Shown in pieces: positions 5,954 to 8,285 of a stretch of 8,285 bases of DNA. The stretch comes from Acetobacteraceae bacterium (lineage in GTDB: Bacteria; Pseudomonadota; Alphaproteobacteria; Acetobacterales; Acetobacteraceae). The notes below the pieces were generated by a model. That model saw only the letters and a program-made list of their open reading frames with translations. It did no database searches and was not told the origin of the DNA. The stretch covers positions 1 to 8,285 of the forward strand of contig PKWQ01000075.1 of NCBI GenBank assembly GCA_003133265.1, written 5' to 3'. The position numbers were made by a program, and so were the translations under genes. Positions within the stretch are counted from its first letter, which is position 1, and each line of letters starts with the position of its first letter.

Positions 5954-6865
5954 TCATTCTCCCGCCGGACGCTGCATATCGGCGAATTGCGGACGTTGCA
6001 GAAAGCCGAGCAGAAACGCGAACGCGGTCCATTTGTCCGCGGTTTGCGTACGCTCGAACAATGTCCAGTTCAGCGATTTGTCGAAGCGGTAGGCATCGCT
6101 GGAAAATGTCCGTACCGTCGGCGTGCTGCTGACGTAGGTCTCGTAGACCTCGACAATGTTGGCATGGGCGATGACCGAGACGATCCCGTCGTTGGCACGC
6201 AGGAACTCCGTCGCAACCTGTGCGAACGGCGTTTCCTGGTAGTCCTCGCCGATCCAATCCACCGGCAGCCGCGCCACCACCACGCCGGGCATCTCGTGCC
6301 CCAGCCGCGCGGCGGCCTGATCCAGCGTGTTGCGCAGGTTGAACAGGCTGGTGCCGGTGGTGGCGATCCGCGTTTTCGTATCGACGCAGATTTGCTGGCC
6401 GCCACGTCCGATCGCTTCCAGATCGTACCCGGTTCCGCTGCCGCCGACGGGACCGGCGAAGCTGAAGGCCAGTTCGTTCATGAAGAACAGTTTCGCCGCT
6501 TCCAGATCGTAGAAACCGGGCTCGATCCGCCTGCCCTCCATGCCACGGATGGCGGCGTCGAAACCGCCGACATGCTGCAGGTTGAAGAACAGCTCGCCAA
6601 GTTCGGTGACCCGGCTGGCGATCCGTTCGGCGCCGTTGAAGGCGGTGGGCTTGGCGCCCGGGGCGAAGAATCCGGCGCCTTCGGTGGCAATGTTCGCCTG
6701 GAACCAGTCGCGGCCAAGAAAATACTGGATCACCTCGGACGCGACCACGTTCACCCGCGCATACGGATCGGGGAAGCGTGGCGCATAGCGCGTGGCCATC
6801 TTGCGCAATGCATGGCGCGTGATGCGGGGCGGCGGCGGCGGCGGCGGCGGCGTTTCAGTCGTCAT
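5954..6865 (-). CDS. uncharacterised protein with polyproline N-terminus and PD-(D/E)XK-like signature
   Basis: I do not recognise this 303-residue protein by name. No signal peptide or clear membrane helix is visible, so it is probably cytosolic. Residues 6-13 are eight consecutive prolines, followed by a basic stretch. The central region has YDLEAAKLFFMNELAF (119-134, a likely helix), then GTGYDLEAI (144-152) and, twelve residues after Asp148, ICVDTKTR (159-166). The Asp148 … Asp162-Thr-Lys164 spacing, followed by a helix (LRNTLDQAAARL) and a hydrophobic strand PGVVVARLP, fits the core of PD-(D/E)XK nuclease-fold proteins; this is pattern-based inference only. The ATG at 6865 has a GGGGA 9 bases upstream; an internal ATG at codon 23 would remove the proline run. 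It lies 72 bases after ftsH on the same strand and could be co-transcribed. G+C is about 53-67%, lower than ftsH, which hints at a different history. Confidence 0.65.
   Translation of the reverse strand: MTTETPPPPPPPPRITRHALRKMATRYAPRFPDPYARVNVVASEVIQYFLGRDWFQANIATEGAGFFAPGAKPTAFNGAERIASRVTELGELFFNLQHVGGFDAAIRGMEGRRIEPGFYDLEAAKLFFMNELAFSFAGPVGGSGTGYDLEAIGRGGQQICVDTKTRIATTGTSLFNLRNTLDQAAARLGHEMPGVVVARLPVDWIGEDYQETPFAQVATEFLRANDGIVSVIAHANIVEVYETYVSSTPTVRTFSSDAYRFDKSLNWTLFERTQTADKWTAFAFLLGFLQRPQFADMQRPAGE
6830..6850 (-). repeat. seven-copy CCG trinucleotide repeat encoding a proline run
   Basis: Seven uninterrupted CCG codons on the minus strand, followed by a CCC, encode eight consecutive prolines at residues 6-13 of the uncharacterised protein. 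Slippage here would change the number of prolines without shifting the frame. A run this long normally stalls ribosomes and requires elongation factor P. Confidence 0.85.
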
Positions 6866-6937
6866 GCGGCAATATCCCCGACAGGCATTTTCAATCTTTG
6901 TACCACTATATCACCGTGCCGTTGTCACGTTCGGCGA

Positions 6938-8285
<1,348 letters not shown>

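Noticed and set aside
6866..6937. The 72-base gap between ftsH and the orphan gene, examined for a promoter or terminator.
   Set aside because: Only a TATAGT-like hexamer without a properly spaced -35 and a 4-bp stem were found; neither supports a call.

Overview
This window comes from a high-GC Pseudomonadota. From about 2530 to the right edge it runs at roughly 65-75% G+C (hand counts of sample 60-base lines), with strongly G/C-ending codons and TCC/TCG serines, in the style of alphaproteobacteria such as Rhodospirillales. The left 2.5 kb is clearly lower, about 52-60%, with AGC serines and frequent TTG, CAA, GCA and GAT codons, closer to a betaproteobacterium such as the Oxalobacteraceae. 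The species assignments are inference; the composition shift is seen directly and falls inside a gene.

Left part (68-5902, plus strand): a four-gene cassette, tightly packed except for an 84-bp gap after the first gene. In order it encodes an MFS organic-anion transporter of the ACS family, a hydratase/decarboxylase of the 2-oxopent-4-enoate hydratase (MhpD/FAH-like) family, a large FAD plus Fe-S 2-hydroxyacid dehydrogenase (YdiJ/GlcD-GlpC type), and a second, divergent MhpD-family enzyme. The simplest reading is a catabolic unit. An acid is imported by proton symport, its 2-hydroxyl is oxidised to a 2-oxo group with electrons passed through Fe-S clusters to the respiratory chain, and the 2-oxo acid is hydrated/dehydrated or decarboxylated by the two paralogues. 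No regulator, aldolase or other pathway-defining enzyme lies in the window, so the substrate is unknown.

Centre (5903-5953): a short convergent intergenic region with two adjacent perfect hairpins. The larger sits just past both stop codons and probably terminates transcription from both sides.

Right part (5954-8285, minus strand): the C-terminal two-thirds of an FtsH-type AAA+ zinc metalloprotease, whose N-terminus lies beyond the right edge. It is followed, 72 bp downstream on the same strand, by a 303-residue protein of unknown function. That protein has a polyproline N-terminus and a short signature compatible with a PD-(D/E)XK nuclease fold. No RNA genes, insertion sequences, CRISPR arrays or attachment sites were seen.

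The most notable points are the composition break inside the dehydrogenase gene (transfer/recombination junction or assembly chimera), the unassigned catabolic cassette with paired MhpD paralogues, and the nuclease-like orphan beside ftsH.
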